Shown piece after piece: positions 8,834 to 17,957 of a stretch of DNA of 64,000 nt. Both the position numbers and the translations under genes were made by a program. Source of the stretch: JBBSOK01 sp965219125 (GTDB taxonomy: Bacteria; Bacteroidota; Bacteroidia; Flavobacteriales; Flavobacteriaceae); the NCBI GenBank assembly GCA_965219125.1, contig CBDCMO010000002.1, positions 1,240,001-1,304,000 of the forward strand, in the 5' to 3' direction. Within the stretch, counting starts at the first letter, position 1; each line of letters opens with the position of its first letter. Under the pieces are notes generated by a model. It worked only from the letters and a program-made list of their open reading frames with translations. It was not told the origin of the DNA and ran no database searches.

Positions 8834-9319
8834 ATGAAGAAAACGGTACTATCAATTTTTTTAGTTGGAATGTTTTGTGGATTTTATGGTTGCAAGGACA
8901 AAACTGCTGAGCAAAAATCGCTGACCAAAGAAGTTCAATTTAAAAAAGAAGGCGAGTTGCTGTTGAAAAAACAGAAAACAGATTCTACGCTCGCAAAACT
9001 TGATATCGAAATTGCGGATGATGATTATCAAACCGAAACTGGACTGATGTACCGACACAGCATGCCAAATAATCAAGGCATGCTATTTATTTTTCCGGAA
9101 GAGGGAAGTCGCGCCTTTTATATGAAAAACACCGAGTTTGGATTGGATATTATCTTTATCAATTCCGAAAAAGAAGTGGTAAGCATCCAAAAAAATGCGA
9201 AGCCTTATGACCAAACTTCGTTGCCTGCCCAAGGCGCATCACAATATGTGCTAGAAGTAAACGCCGGCCTTACCGAAAATTGGGATTTGGAGAAAGGTGA
9301 TTTGGTTGATTGGAAGTAA
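8834..9319 (+). CDS. DUF192 family lipoprotein
   Basis: This 161-residue protein starts with a lipoprotein signal ending in FYGC, followed by a charged linker and a DUF192 domain: GLMYRHSMPNNQGMLFIF, then FYMKNTEFGLDIIF and the C-terminal NWDLEKGD. DUF192 proteins are small beta-barrel domains of uncertain function, often envelope-associated. I chose the ATG at 8834 over a GTG at 8801: it begins a clean signal peptide and is preceded seven bases upstream by GGAGG (8822-8826), a strong Shine-Dalgarno site that is rare in this phylum. The gene stands immediately left of the IS insertion. Confidence 0.88.
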   Translation: MKKTVLSIFLVGMFCGFYGCKDKTAEQKSLTKEVQFKKEGELLLKKQKTDSTLAKLDIEIADDDYQTETGLMYRHSMPNNQGMLFIFPEEGSRAFYMKNTEFGLDIIFINSEKEVVSIQKNAKPYDQTSLPAQGASQYVLEVNAGLTENWDLEKGDLVDWK

Positions 9320-9540
9320 AAAAGACGCAGTTGGCAGTTGCAATTGGCGGTTTCTTAATCACGTGGTATAGTGTAGATATATATTTATGTTAGTTTATTA
9401 ATTAATTGTATTTCCGATTAACATTATTTCCCCAATAATAGAACGATTTAATTTCGAGTACTATGCTTTTGGTTAAAAAGCGGTTTCTTATTCTTTAAAA
9501 GGTCGTTTTTCTTAGAAGTTTGCCCAATTACCCAAACAAA

Positions 9541-9574
9541 AAAAAACCATCACAAATCGCTGTGATGGTTTTTT
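9541..9574. terminator. Bidirectional intrinsic terminator
   Basis: A perfect 14-bp stem (AAAAAACCATCACA with TGTGATGGTTTTTT) with a 6-base loop ends in a T run on either strand. It serves the DUF192 gene on the plus strand and, before the IS inserted 12 bp to its right, the leftward secDF transcript. Confidence 0.85.
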
Positions 9575-9627
9575 AAGATTTAATATTGTCCCGTCCTGAA
9601 ATAGCGATACACTAAAACCTTAGTGTA

Positions 9628-10062
9628 ATGAAAACATCAGTAAACAGAGGTTATTCAAAACGAACCCAAAAAGACTACTCGCTTTCTTTTAAGCTTCAAG
9701 TCGTAGATGAAATCGAGTCGGGAGCGTTAGATCGACTTTCGGCTCACCTTAAATATGGCATCCAAGCTAGATCGACAATAACCTCTTGGTTGCGCAAATA
9801 TGGTACCTTTGATTGGGAAAACCTAACCGTTGTAACCGTGGCAAAGACACCAGAACAAAAAATTATCGAATTAGAGGCCAAAGTAAAGCTTCTTGAAAAG
9901 CAAAAAGCTAGAGCAGAACATCTAGCCGAGAGAGCGGACAAGAAGGCAATCATTTTTGATATGCTCGTTGATATGGCAGAAAAGGAATACGACATTCAAA
10001 TCAGAAAAAATTACACGCCCGAGTTATCGAGATCTTCAAAGAAGAACACAAGGAAACACTAG
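9628..10062 (+). CDS. IS3-family OrfA, transposase DNA-binding subunit
   Basis: The 144-residue product has a helix-turn-helix start (FKLQVVDEIESG, SRSTITSWLRKYG-like region to about residue 60) and a leucine-zipper or coiled coil with PEQKIIELEAKVKLLEKQKAR around 70-100. It would bind the IS ends and oligomerise. Near its end a run of six A residues at 10005-10010 (reading A AAA AAT) is a suitable slippery site for the -1 shift that makes the OrfAB transposase. Confidence 0.9.
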   Translation: MKTSVNRGYSKRTQKDYSLSFKLQVVDEIESGALDRLSAHLKYGIQARSTITSWLRKYGTFDWENLTVVTVAKTPEQKIIELEAKVKLLEKQKARAEHLAERADKKAIIFDMLVDMAEKEYDIQIRKNYTPELSRSSKKNTRKH

Positions 10063-10928
10063 TTTCTACCTGTAACTTACTCGGGCTGGATAGACAGGTA
10101 TATTATCGATCTATTAGGTCTAGAAGACATAATCAGTCCATAGCAAAACAAGTCATAACCTTAGTCAGGGGTGTGCGCAATGTTATGCCAAAAGTTGGTG
10201 CCAGAAAATTATATCATATCTTAAGAGAAGAACTCTCTCGCTTAAAAGTAGGGAGAGACAAGCTTTTTAGAATACTCAAAGTAAATCACATGCTTATAAA
10301 ACCTAAGAGAAGTTATCACATAACTACAGACTCACACCACCGATTTAGAAAGCATAAAAATATAGTTAGCAATGTTGATATTATACGTCCCGAACAAATC
10401 TGGGTCAGTGACATCACCTACGTAGGAACTAGGATTAACCCATAATATCTGGCCTTGATTACAGATGCCTACTCAAAAAAGATAATGGGATATAATGTAT
10501 CTAGCACATTAGCAGTAGATGGTTCTGTTCAAGCGCTGGATATGGCTTTAAAACACAGAATAGATAAGGAAAAACCTCTAATACACCACTCCGATAGAGG
10601 TTTGCAATACTGTTCTGATGACTATCAAGAGTTATTGAGCAAAAACAATATCAAGGCAAGCATGACAGAGAAGTATGATCCATATGAGAATGCGATAGCA
10701 GAGAGAATCAATGGAATACTCAAGCAGGAATTTAATATAGCTAAAAGCATCAACGATATTGAGCTGAAGAGCCAATTAATCAAAGATGCAATCGAAATCT
10801 ATAATAACCAAAGACCACATTTATCCAATCATATGCTAACTCCAAAACAAATGCATCAACAAAATAAACTCAAAAGAAAACAGTATAAATCAAAAAAGCT
10901 TAACGATGCTAGCATCGTTAAGCTTTAA
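10008..10928 (+). pseudogene. IS3-family OrfB transposase interrupted by TAA
   Basis: In the -1 frame relative to orfA a continuous OrfB reads VIEIFKEEHKETLV and LDRQVYYR, with the DDE integrase core: first Asp in WVSDITYVGT, second in HHSDRGLQYCS, and Glu in NAIAERINGILKQEF. An in-frame TAA at 10443-10445 splits it between TRINP and YLALITDAYSKK, inside the catalytic core. One base change from CAA, AAA or GAA would produce it. The interrupted frame should be inactive unless the stop is read through or is a sequencing error. Confidence 0.88.
10895..10926. repeat. 32-bp perfect palindrome at the IS 3' end
   Basis: The sequence is its own reverse complement for 32 bases, centred between 10910 and 10911, with core GATGCTAGCATC. 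It encodes the last residues of OrfB and includes the first base of its stop codon. A loopless palindrome this long can form a strong hairpin in RNA on both strands, which may block read-through into or out of the element. Confidence 0.85.
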
Positions 10929-10990
10929 GTTATAAATTTAATCCTTTAATAATCTGTATCGATTATTTAGGACGGGACATATTTATGAGC

Positions 10991-13900
10991 TTACGCTTTT
11001 TGAGCGGCTAATGCCTCTTCTTTCTTTTTAGCGGCAAAGTCTCCTACATTTTTCTTCTTAACCGTATCATACATAATTGGGGTTGCGATAAATAATGATG
11101 AATATGTACCAACCACAATACCTACAATTATTGCAAATAATAGACCTCTAATAGATTCTGCCCCAAAAAAGAACATACACAATAGTGTTATTAATGTTGT
11201 GAATGATGTATTTAAGGTTCTTCCCAATGTGCTACTTAATGCTTCGTTTATGGTCTGGTTCATTTTCCAGCTTGTATGTTCGTTAAAATATTCACGAATC
11301 CTATCAAATACAATTACCGTATCATTTAGCGAATAACCAATTACCGTTAAGATTGCCGCAATAAATGCTTGATCTATTTCCATACTAAAGGGCATAAACT
11401 TATAAGTAAGTGAGAAAACACCTAGCACAATAAGTACATCGTGGAATACTGCCACAACTGCACCTAAACTAAATTGCCATCTTCTAAAACGTAATAAAAT
11501 GTATAAGAATACAACCAAAAGCGACCCTAAAACCGCCCAAACAGAATCTTTCTTAATATCATCTGCAATTGTTGGGCTTACTTTGTAATACTCCATTCTA
11601 CCAACTTCTTTACCTTCATAATCACCAATGTATTTTTCAAAAGTTACATCGGCCGGTAAATCTGGTTTTACGGTTTCGTAAACCATTCTTTCAATTTCAT
11701 TATCAACTTCGGTACCGGTTTCTTCAACTTTATATTTGGTCGTAATTTTCAATTGATTATCACCACCATACGTTTTTGCTTCAGCACTACCAAAGGTTGT
11801 AATAAGATTATCTTGGATTTTCTGTGAATTTACATCTTTCGCAAAACGAACGGTATAAGTTCTTCCTCCCACAAAATCTACACCTTGGTTAAGACCAATT
11901 GTAAACAACGATATCAAACTTACAAGAATCATGATACTTGAGAAAATGTAAGCCGCTTTACGTTTCTTTAAAAATTCTACGTGGACATTTGTAAATAGGT
12001 TTTTGGTAAATGAAGTTGAAAAACGTAATGGTTTTCCATTTTTACCATAACCGTCTATAAACAACCTTGTAATAAAGATGGCCGTAAATAAAGATGTTGC
12101 GATACCAATAAGTAAGGTAGTTGCAAAACCTTGGATTGGTCCCGTACCGAAAACCAACAAGATAATACCGGTTAAGGCCGTGGTTATGTTAGCATCCAAA
12201 ATTGACGAAAGTGCGTTGCTAAAACCATCCTTAATGGCGTCTTTCTGCGATTTACCATTTGCTAGCTCTTCTTTAATGCGTTCAAAAATAAGTACGTTCG
12301 CATCAACAGACATACCTACTGTAAGCACAATACCTGCAATACCAGGCAATGTAAGGACTGCTCCAAGACCAGCAAGAATTCCGAAGATGAATAAAATGTT
12401 CACTAAAAGTGCGATATCTGCAAATAAACCTGCTTTACCGTAATAACCAATCATCCAAAGAAATACCAAACCTAATGCCAAAAAGAAAGATATAACACCA
12501 CTATTAATTGCCTCCGCACCTAACGTTGGCCCTACAACTTCGCCTTGTATAATTTCAGCTGAAGCCGGTAACTTACCTGCACGTAATACATTAGCTAAAT
12601 CCTGGCCTTCAGTAATGTCAAAATTTCCGCTTATTTGGCTTCTACCTCCAGAGATTGCTCCGGTCGTTACGCCAGGTGCAGAATATACAATATCATCAAG
12701 TACAATTGCAATTTGGCTTTCTCCCTTAAATGCATCACCCGTCATCTGCTCCCAAATTTTGGCGCCACGACCATTCATTTGCATACCAACTACTACTCTG
12801 CCTACTTGGTCATATTCCTGTCTTGCATCTACCACAACACTTCCGCCCAATTGCGGTGCGTTGTCACGATTTCCCTTTAATGCATAAAGTGATGAAACCT
12901 CTTCCCCATTTAATGCTGCATTTGCCTCTGGCAAGCCCCAAACAAATTTGGCGTAACGCATCTCATTCGGTAATAAGCTTCTCACTTGTGGCATACGCAA
13001 ATAGGTATTAACCTGCGCTGTATCTTTCAATCTGAAATTTGCGATAACTGGCCCACCTTGGTAACCTGGCGAAACCATTTTAGACAAAATTGGGCTGGAC
13101 TTATCGTCGCTTACCAAACTGTCCTTTACATTATCGCCACCAAGCAATTTACTTACGTCGCTTTCCTCAGTTTTGGTAGAATCTGCTTTGGTAGAATCAA
13201 CAACAGTTTCAGCAACTTGTGTTCCTTCATTCTTTTTAAGTTCGGCAACTTTAGCATCGGCTTGCTGTAAAAAACCAGCCATGTTATCGAATTTATAGGT
13301 ATCCCAAAACTCTAATTGTGCTGTACTTTGAAGTAAATTTTTAACACGATCTACATCTTTCGCGCCCGGCAATTCCACCAAAATACGGGCAGATTTCCCT
13401 AAACGTTGAATATTTGGTTGTGTAACCCCAAACTTATCGATACGCTTACGCAATACCTCAAAAGCTGAAGTGATGGACTCATCAATCTTACGTTCAATAA
13501 CTGGTTTTACTTGATTGTTGGTCATATTTACCTGGATATCATCTTCAAGATTTTTATTGAAGAAAATATTGGGTGACGCCAATTTGTTATCGCCCGGAAT
13601 TGCTTCAAAAGCTTTAAAGAAATCCTCTATATAAGTATTCTGACTGTTTTTTTGAAGTTCAGCAGCATTCGTTAAAGCTTGGTTGAATGCGGGATCTTTA
13701 GAATTGTTGGAAAGTCCTTTTAAAATATCCTTTACAGAAACTTCTAAAATTACATTTATACCACCTTTTAGATCGAGACCTTTGTTAAGCTCTCTTTCTT
13801 TAGCTGTGTTATAATCTATGCCCAAGAAAATTGGTTGGGTACCAACCGAGTCCAAATAGGCAGCCTCTGCGGCATCTCGCAATTTTGGTTCGTTCTCTGT

Positions 13901-14029
13901 AAATTTATTGTGTGAAAATACTTTCGCTTCGTCTTCAACCTTATTGGCGAAGAACGTAAAAGAAAGTTGGTATAAACTTACCAGCCCGAATAGGACGGCA
14001 AATACCGTAATGAGTCCTTTGTTTTGCAT
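10991..14029 (-). CDS. secDF: Protein translocase subunits SecD and SecF, fused
   Basis: The 1,012-residue product joins SecD and SecF, as usual in Bacteroidota. It uses the proton gradient to pull proteins across the inner membrane after SecYEG. SecD motif GLDLKGG is at 84-90, a P1 periplasmic domain includes DVDRVKNLLQ at 225, and a Ser/Thr/Lys-rich low-complexity insert follows near 270-310. The first membrane bundle carries GMSVDANVLIFERIKEE. The SecF half starts near GVDFVGGRTYTVRF and has GYSLNDTVIVFDRIRE. Promoter elements are visible 68-98 bases upstream. The IS lies just past its stop codon. Confidence 0.96.
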   Translation of the reverse strand: MQNKGLITVFAVLFGLVSLYQLSFTFFANKVEDEAKVFSHNKFTENEPKLRDAAEAAYLDSVGTQPIFLGIDYNTAKERELNKGLDLKGGINVILEVSVKDILKGLSNNSKDPAFNQALTNAAELQKNSQNTYIEDFFKAFEAIPGDNKLASPNIFFNKNLEDDIQVNMTNNQVKPVIERKIDESITSAFEVLRKRIDKFGVTQPNIQRLGKSARILVELPGAKDVDRVKNLLQSTAQLEFWDTYKFDNMAGFLQQADAKVAELKKNEGTQVAETVVDSTKADSTKTEESDVSKLLGGDNVKDSLVSDDKSSPILSKMVSPGYQGGPVIANFRLKDTAQVNTYLRMPQVRSLLPNEMRYAKFVWGLPEANAALNGEEVSSLYALKGNRDNAPQLGGSVVVDARQEYDQVGRVVVGMQMNGRGAKIWEQMTGDAFKGESQIAIVLDDIVYSAPGVTTGAISGGRSQISGNFDITEGQDLANVLRAGKLPASAEIIQGEVVGPTLGAEAINSGVISFFLALGLVFLWMIGYYGKAGLFADIALLVNILFIFGILAGLGAVLTLPGIAGIVLTVGMSVDANVLIFERIKEELANGKSQKDAIKDGFSNALSSILDANITTALTGIILLVFGTGPIQGFATTLLIGIATSLFTAIFITRLFIDGYGKNGKPLRFSTSFTKNLFTNVHVEFLKKRKAAYIFSSIMILVSLISLFTIGLNQGVDFVGGRTYTVRFAKDVNSQKIQDNLITTFGSAEAKTYGGDNQLKITTKYKVEETGTEVDNEIERMVYETVKPDLPADVTFEKYIGDYEGKEVGRMEYYKVSPTIADDIKKDSVWAVLGSLLVVFLYILLRFRRWQFSLGAVVAVFHDVLIVLGVFSLTYKFMPFSMEIDQAFIAAILTVIGYSLNDTVIVFDRIREYFNEHTSWKMNQTINEALSSTLGRTLNTSFTTLITLLCMFFFGAESIRGLLFAIIVGIVVGTYSSLFIATPIMYDTVKKKNVGDFAAKKKEEALAAQKA

Positions 14030-14096
14030 GTTTATATTTTTTTGGTCAGATTTCTTGTCAATTCAGGATTTCTCCGAACAAGCGCGCAAAGATATA

Positions 14097-14127
14097 CTTT
14101 ACACATATATCTGACAATTAAGATTTT
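14097..14127 (-). promoter_or_regulatory. Promoter of secDF
   Basis: On the minus strand TTG (14127-14125), a 20-base spacer and TATCTTTG (14104-14097) match the flavobacterial TTG-N17-23-TAnnTTTG promoter exactly. It lies about 68 bases before the secDF start and shows secDF is not solely dependent on the upstream gene. Confidence 0.65.
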
Positions 14128-14245
14128 TTTGTTGAATTTTTTTTGAAGGTGTATTATTTTGAAATACAAAAACTTCGATTAAACGTAAAGCGAATCGCAG
14201 TACTTAAAAATTGGAATTGAAGTAGGAAATTTTTGAAGAATTCCT

Positions 14246-14860
14246 TTAAGAAACGGGTCCTGCCCTAACTTGTGGAATTTTATAGGAAGTAGTACTAAAT
14301 TGAAGAGTTACCTCGCCATAATACTTTTGAAAATTAAATTGAATTACAGTCGGAAAGTTGAATGTATTTTCAGCCAGACCAAGCGAAATAAAGGTATTTA
14401 AATACTGGTCTTTAGCAGCTTTAACCTCAACAGGCAAACCGTGAAGACCTATATCCGAAGAAAAATCGCTGGTAATTTTAGCGACTTCTAATTTATAATT
14501 ACTTTGATTTTTGTTAAAAGGATTTCCAGTTGAACCTGAATTTTCATTGAATGCAGTATCTTCAAATTTAAGTTGCTGTTCATTTTGAAAAAGATTCTTT
14601 ATAATTGAAACATCAACGGTGCTAAAATACGTGACTTTTAAAGTTCCATTTTCAATTTCAGAAACGTGAATGTCGGTTGCGCCAATAGCTGTTAGTTGGT
14701 CGGTAATTTCTGAAATAGTATTATTACTTTGTTCAGCATTTAAATAACTACCATCAAACTGAACAATAATTTCTTGATTAGGAACAACAGACTTGTCCAA
14801 GCTTACTCCAAAGAAAGCTAGAATTAGTATAGATATTGGAATGTAGATTTTCCAGTTCAC
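14246..14860 (-). CDS. Exported hypothetical protein with a SecD-P1-like segment
   Basis: I do not recognise a named family. The 204-residue product has one N-terminal hydrophobic segment (residues 5-20) and a predicted periplasmic remainder. Residues 83-102 (DVSIIKNLFQNEQQLKFEDT) match residues 225-244 of the adjacent SecDF (DVDRVKNLLQSTAQLEFWDT) at 11 of 20 positions. Upstream, GATDIHVSEI lines up with GVTQPNIQRL of SecDF without gaps beyond a few residues. This suggests a P1-like ferredoxin fold shared with SecD. The gene precedes secDF on the same strand with 216 bases between. A role as a SecDF accessory or partial paralogue is inference. Confidence 0.6.
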   Translation of the reverse strand: MNWKIYIPISILILAFFGVSLDKSVVPNQEIIVQFDGSYLNAEQSNNTISEITDQLTAIGATDIHVSEIENGTLKVTYFSTVDVSIIKNLFQNEQQLKFEDTAFNENSGSTGNPFNKNQSNYKLEVAKITSDFSSDIGLHGLPVEVKAAKDQYLNTFISLGLAENTFNFPTVIQFNFQKYYGEVTLQFSTTSYKIPQVRAGPVS

Positions 14861-14996
14861 GGGTTCAAAAATAGGAAAACTTTAAGACTTTCTAAGTTTT
14901 ATTTAAATTCTGTGAAAATTCAGTTGCAGTGTTCAGTCGCAGTTTGCAGTAGTGATGTAATTAATATTGAAATTTGAATAAAAAAGCATGCTCCAA

Positions 14997-16646
14997 CTAT
15001 TCTTTAATAAATTTCTTCTGAATATGACCAAATTCGCCGCTAATATCAAATATATAAACTCCATTTGCTAAACGTGAAGTATCGTATGTTTTAGAATTTG
15101 AGCTCCCGATATCATAAATCTTTGTATCAATCACTTTTCCGTCAAGGCTGATTAAATCTAATTTTATATAACCTTGAAATGCTGGATTACTTAATTGTAA
15201 TGTGATAAGATCTGACGCTGGATTTGGGAATAATTTTATTGGATTTTCAAGAACTTCGGTAAATTCAGGATTGTCTAATGTGCCGTCTAGACTAAACAAT
15301 TTTCTGAAGAATGTATTACGATCTCCAAAGTTGAAATATAGTTTCTCGCCAATTGTAAATTCATAATCAATAAAATCTAAATCTGGAATATTTAATTCTT
15401 GGAAACCATTATTATTAAATATATAGAGATTGTTATAAAATTGCTCCGGTCCAGCTTTATAAAATAAATTGTTACCGTATGCCGTTAAAAATCTAAACTC
15501 CGCAACATTTGTTGGCGTATTTGGAACTAATGTTGCGTCAGTGTTGCCTGCAACATACTCAACTAAACTTAAATTATAATTTAAGTCGCCTACGGTAATA
15601 TAAAGTTTGTTATTTCGTATTCCGCTAAATGTAAATGGCAAAAAGCTATTAGGTAAATTTATTCTTTCCAAATTAGTACCATCATAAGAGTATAAATCTT
15701 GAAGGAACGTCCCATCAGTTTTAGCAAAAGAAAAATAATCTTTGTTGTTATATTCACCTAAATATCTAAATACTTGAATATCGGTACGTTTTGTAACAAG
15801 CTCTAAACCATTAAAGGAATATTGATATAAAGGTTTAAATTCTGAATCGAGATTTCTGAAACGCACATATACTTTATCTTCTTTTGCGTCGATTAATAAG
15901 TTAAAAGAAGTATTTGCTGGAGATAGAATTTCTGTGAGATTAGTTCCATTAAGTTTGTATAATGTCTGTACGCCGCCGGTTGAGGCACTGGTTGAATATG
16001 TTAACAATAATTCGTTATTAACTTCAACTAAAATTCTGCAAGATTCAGCATTATTAGGCGTTTCAATCATTGTAAAATTCTGTCCATCAAATTCCCAAAC
16101 GTCATATAAATTAAGGTCATTACGGAGTTTGAAATAGAAAGAATTTTGAGTTGTGGAATAGAAAGAATCATTATTTGCATCGAGACCTATTGGCATTTCA
16201 AACTTCTCTATCATAGTGCCATCATATGATAAAATATCTGAATCATTCTCTGAATCTACATAAGCAGAAAAATAAATTTTATCATTCATTTTTCCTAAAT
16301 ACTCAATTATTATATAATTTTCATCAAGTATAATTTCCTCAACTTCAAATCAGTCAAATTTAAATATCGACAGCGGAGCTTCATTTTGAACAAAAAAATA
16401 AGCGCCATTATATTCACCACGATAATATGAATTTATATCATTGTTTACAAAAGGTACCTGTTGTATATCATTACCATCAAAAGAATAATATCCCAATGCT
16501 ACATAACTTAAAAAATAATAATTGTCTTCTGCTTTGTCAAACGTAAAATAATCAAGGTCAGGTTGATTAGGAACAAGAGAAAGATTTTGAGAAAACGTAA
16601 TGCCTACTGTAAAAAATACAATTAAATATAGTATTATTTTTTTCAT
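14997..16646 (-). pseudogene. T9SS-sorted repeat protein interrupted by in-frame TGA
   Basis: One frame runs from ATG at 16646 (signal peptide MKKIILYLIVFFTVGITFSQ) to 14997, about 549 residues, broken by TGA at 16350-16352. The protein is built of about 45-residue repeats, each ending in a motif such as SYDG, FDG, LNG, FNG or YDG (in the part after the stop at residues 21-24, 67-69, 113-115, 159-161, 202-204, 334-336), probably blades of a beta-propeller. The TGA falls exactly where the conserved Gly of one repeat should be (KFD-stop-FEVEE), 44 residues before the next; GGA to TGA explains it. The C-terminus (LFPNPASDLITL to QKKFIKE) is a type A T9SS sorting domain. Cargo function is unknown. 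Confidence 0.8.
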
Positions 16647-16683
16647 ATTTATGTTTTTAGAAAATTGAATAGTATTTTCAATT

Positions 16684-16709
16684 TTCAATAATAATAATAA
16701 TAATAATAG
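16684..16709. repeat. AAT/TAA trinucleotide tract
   Basis: About eight consecutive AAT units lie upstream of the T9SS gene. On the minus strand they read ATT/TTA, giving a spurious leucine run if translation is started at the upstream ATG at 16721; this favours the ATG at 16646. Confidence 0.8.
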
Positions 16710-16744
16710 AAAAAACCTCATTAAAATATGAATTTCAATGAGGT
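16705..16744 (-). terminator. Intrinsic terminator of mdh
   Basis: On the minus strand ACCTCATT pairs with AATGAGGT across a 14-base loop and is followed by six T residues, 25 bases after the mdh stop codon. Confidence 0.75.
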
Positions 16745-16768
16745 CTTAAAAATTTATTACTTTAATAT

Positions 16769-17695
16769 CTATAACTCCAACAAATCATTAGTTGCTCTAA
16801 CGCCATCAGCGCTTTCTTTCATATGATCTTTCTCGGCGTCGTTTAATTCAATTTCTACAATTTTTTCAATTCCTTTTCGGCCTAAAATTACTGGAGCGCC
16901 TATGCAAATATCTTTTAATCCATATTCGCCGTTCAACATTACGGAGCACGGAAACATTTTTTTCTGATCGCAGGCAATGGCTTGTACCAATGCTGAAACC
17001 GCCGCGCCTGGCGCATACCAAGCTGATGTTCCTAATAATTTGGTTAATGTTGCCCCACCAACTTTGGTATCTTCTTTAACTTGTTCCATTCTATCTTTTG
17101 ATAAAAATGCTGAAACCGGAACACTATTTCTGGTTGCCATTCTTGTTAAAGGTACCATACCCGTATCGCTGTGACCACCAATTACCATTCCGTCAACATC
17201 ACTTATTGGTGCTTGCAATGCTTCGGCCAATCTAAATTTAAAACGGGCACTATCCAATGCGCCACCCATACCAATAATGCTTGTGCTTGGCAAACCTGAA
17301 GTTTTATGAGCTAAATAAGCCATTGTATCCATTGGATTACTCACCACAATTAATATAGTTTTCGGAGAATGTTTTACCAAATTTGAAGTTACATCCTTTA
17401 CAATACCAGCATTTATCCCAATTAATTCTTCACGCGTCATTCCCGGTTTTCTCGGAATTCCGCTCGTAATTACACAAATATCGCTATTTGCCGTCTTGGA
17501 ATAATCGCCCGTAGTACCTACAATTCTGGTATCAAATCCATTTAATGATGCGGTTTGCATTAAATCCATTGCTTTCCCTTCGGCATAGCCTTCTTTAATA
17601 TCTACTAAAACTACTTCGCTTGCAAAGTTTTTAATGGCAATATATTCGGCGCAACTTGCACCTACGGCTCCTGCTCCTACAACTGTTACTTTCAT
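16769..17695 (-). CDS. mdh: Malate dehydrogenase
   Basis: This 308-residue enzyme interconverts malate and oxaloacetate with NAD in the TCA cycle. The NAD fold has GAGAVG at 7-12 and an acidic strand end in VLVDIKEG. Substrate-binding arginines lie in GIPRKPGMTREEL, the catalytic Asp and His in the IGMGGALDSARF and GGHSDTGMVPL regions. It belongs to the LDH-like MDH type found in Bacteroidota. Citrate synthase is encoded further right in the window but not in an operon with it. Confidence 0.96.
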   Translation of the reverse strand: MKVTVVGAGAVGASCAEYIAIKNFASEVVLVDIKEGYAEGKAMDLMQTASLNGFDTRIVGTTGDYSKTANSDICVITSGIPRKPGMTREELIGINAGIVKDVTSNLVKHSPKTILIVVSNPMDTMAYLAHKTSGLPSTSIIGMGGALDSARFKFRLAEALQAPISDVDGMVIGGHSDTGMVPLTRMATRNSVPVSAFLSKDRMEQVKEDTKVGGATLTKLLGTSAWYAPGAAVSALVQAIACDQKKMFPCSVMLNGEYGLKDICIGAPVILGRKGIEKIVEIELNDAEKDHMKESADGVRATNDLLEL

Positions 17696-17825
17696 AAATA
17701 TGTTTGATTTAATAATTTCCGTGAAGACAGAAATCTTTAATTATTATTTTAAAACCCAATTTTTGAGCTTCTCACAAAAATAGGAATATCTAACTAAATT
17801 AATGATAATAAAGGGTTAAAAACCA

Positions 17826-17860
17826 AAAAGTTCATCTTCAAAGCATGAAAATGAACTTTT
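17826..17860. terminator. Hairpin terminator between gyrB and mdh
   Basis: A perfect 10-bp stem (AAAAGTTCAT with ATGAACTTTT) lies about 100 bases past the gyrB stop on the minus strand, with T-rich flanks on both strands. Confidence 0.7.
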
Positions 17861-17957
17861 ATTTTATTCGAAATTACTTATAATTTAATCCTTTCAGCTT
17901 TTTACAAACTTCAATTTTAAATTTATAACATTTAAAATCTACAGACTAAATTCTATT

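Larger units (their letters stand above)
9587..10979 (+). mobile_element. IS3-family insertion sequence (IS150-like)
   Basis: The element is 1,393 bp long with terminal inverted repeats at 9587-9610 and 10956-10979, matching at 20 of 24 positions and starting TGTCCCGTCCT. The ends read TG...CA as in IS3 elements. A 3-bp duplication TAT flanks it (9584-9586 and 10980-10982), so insertion was recent enough to leave the target repeat. It carries orfA and an orfB in the -1 frame, but orfB has an internal stop. It landed 11 bases after the secDF stop codon, between that gene and its shared terminator, so secDF transcripts now read into the element in antisense. Confidence 0.93.

Noticed and set aside
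12078..13270. Several plus-strand ORFs opposite secDF
   Set aside because: They mirror the secDF frame, lack ribosome sites and have no recognisable domains.
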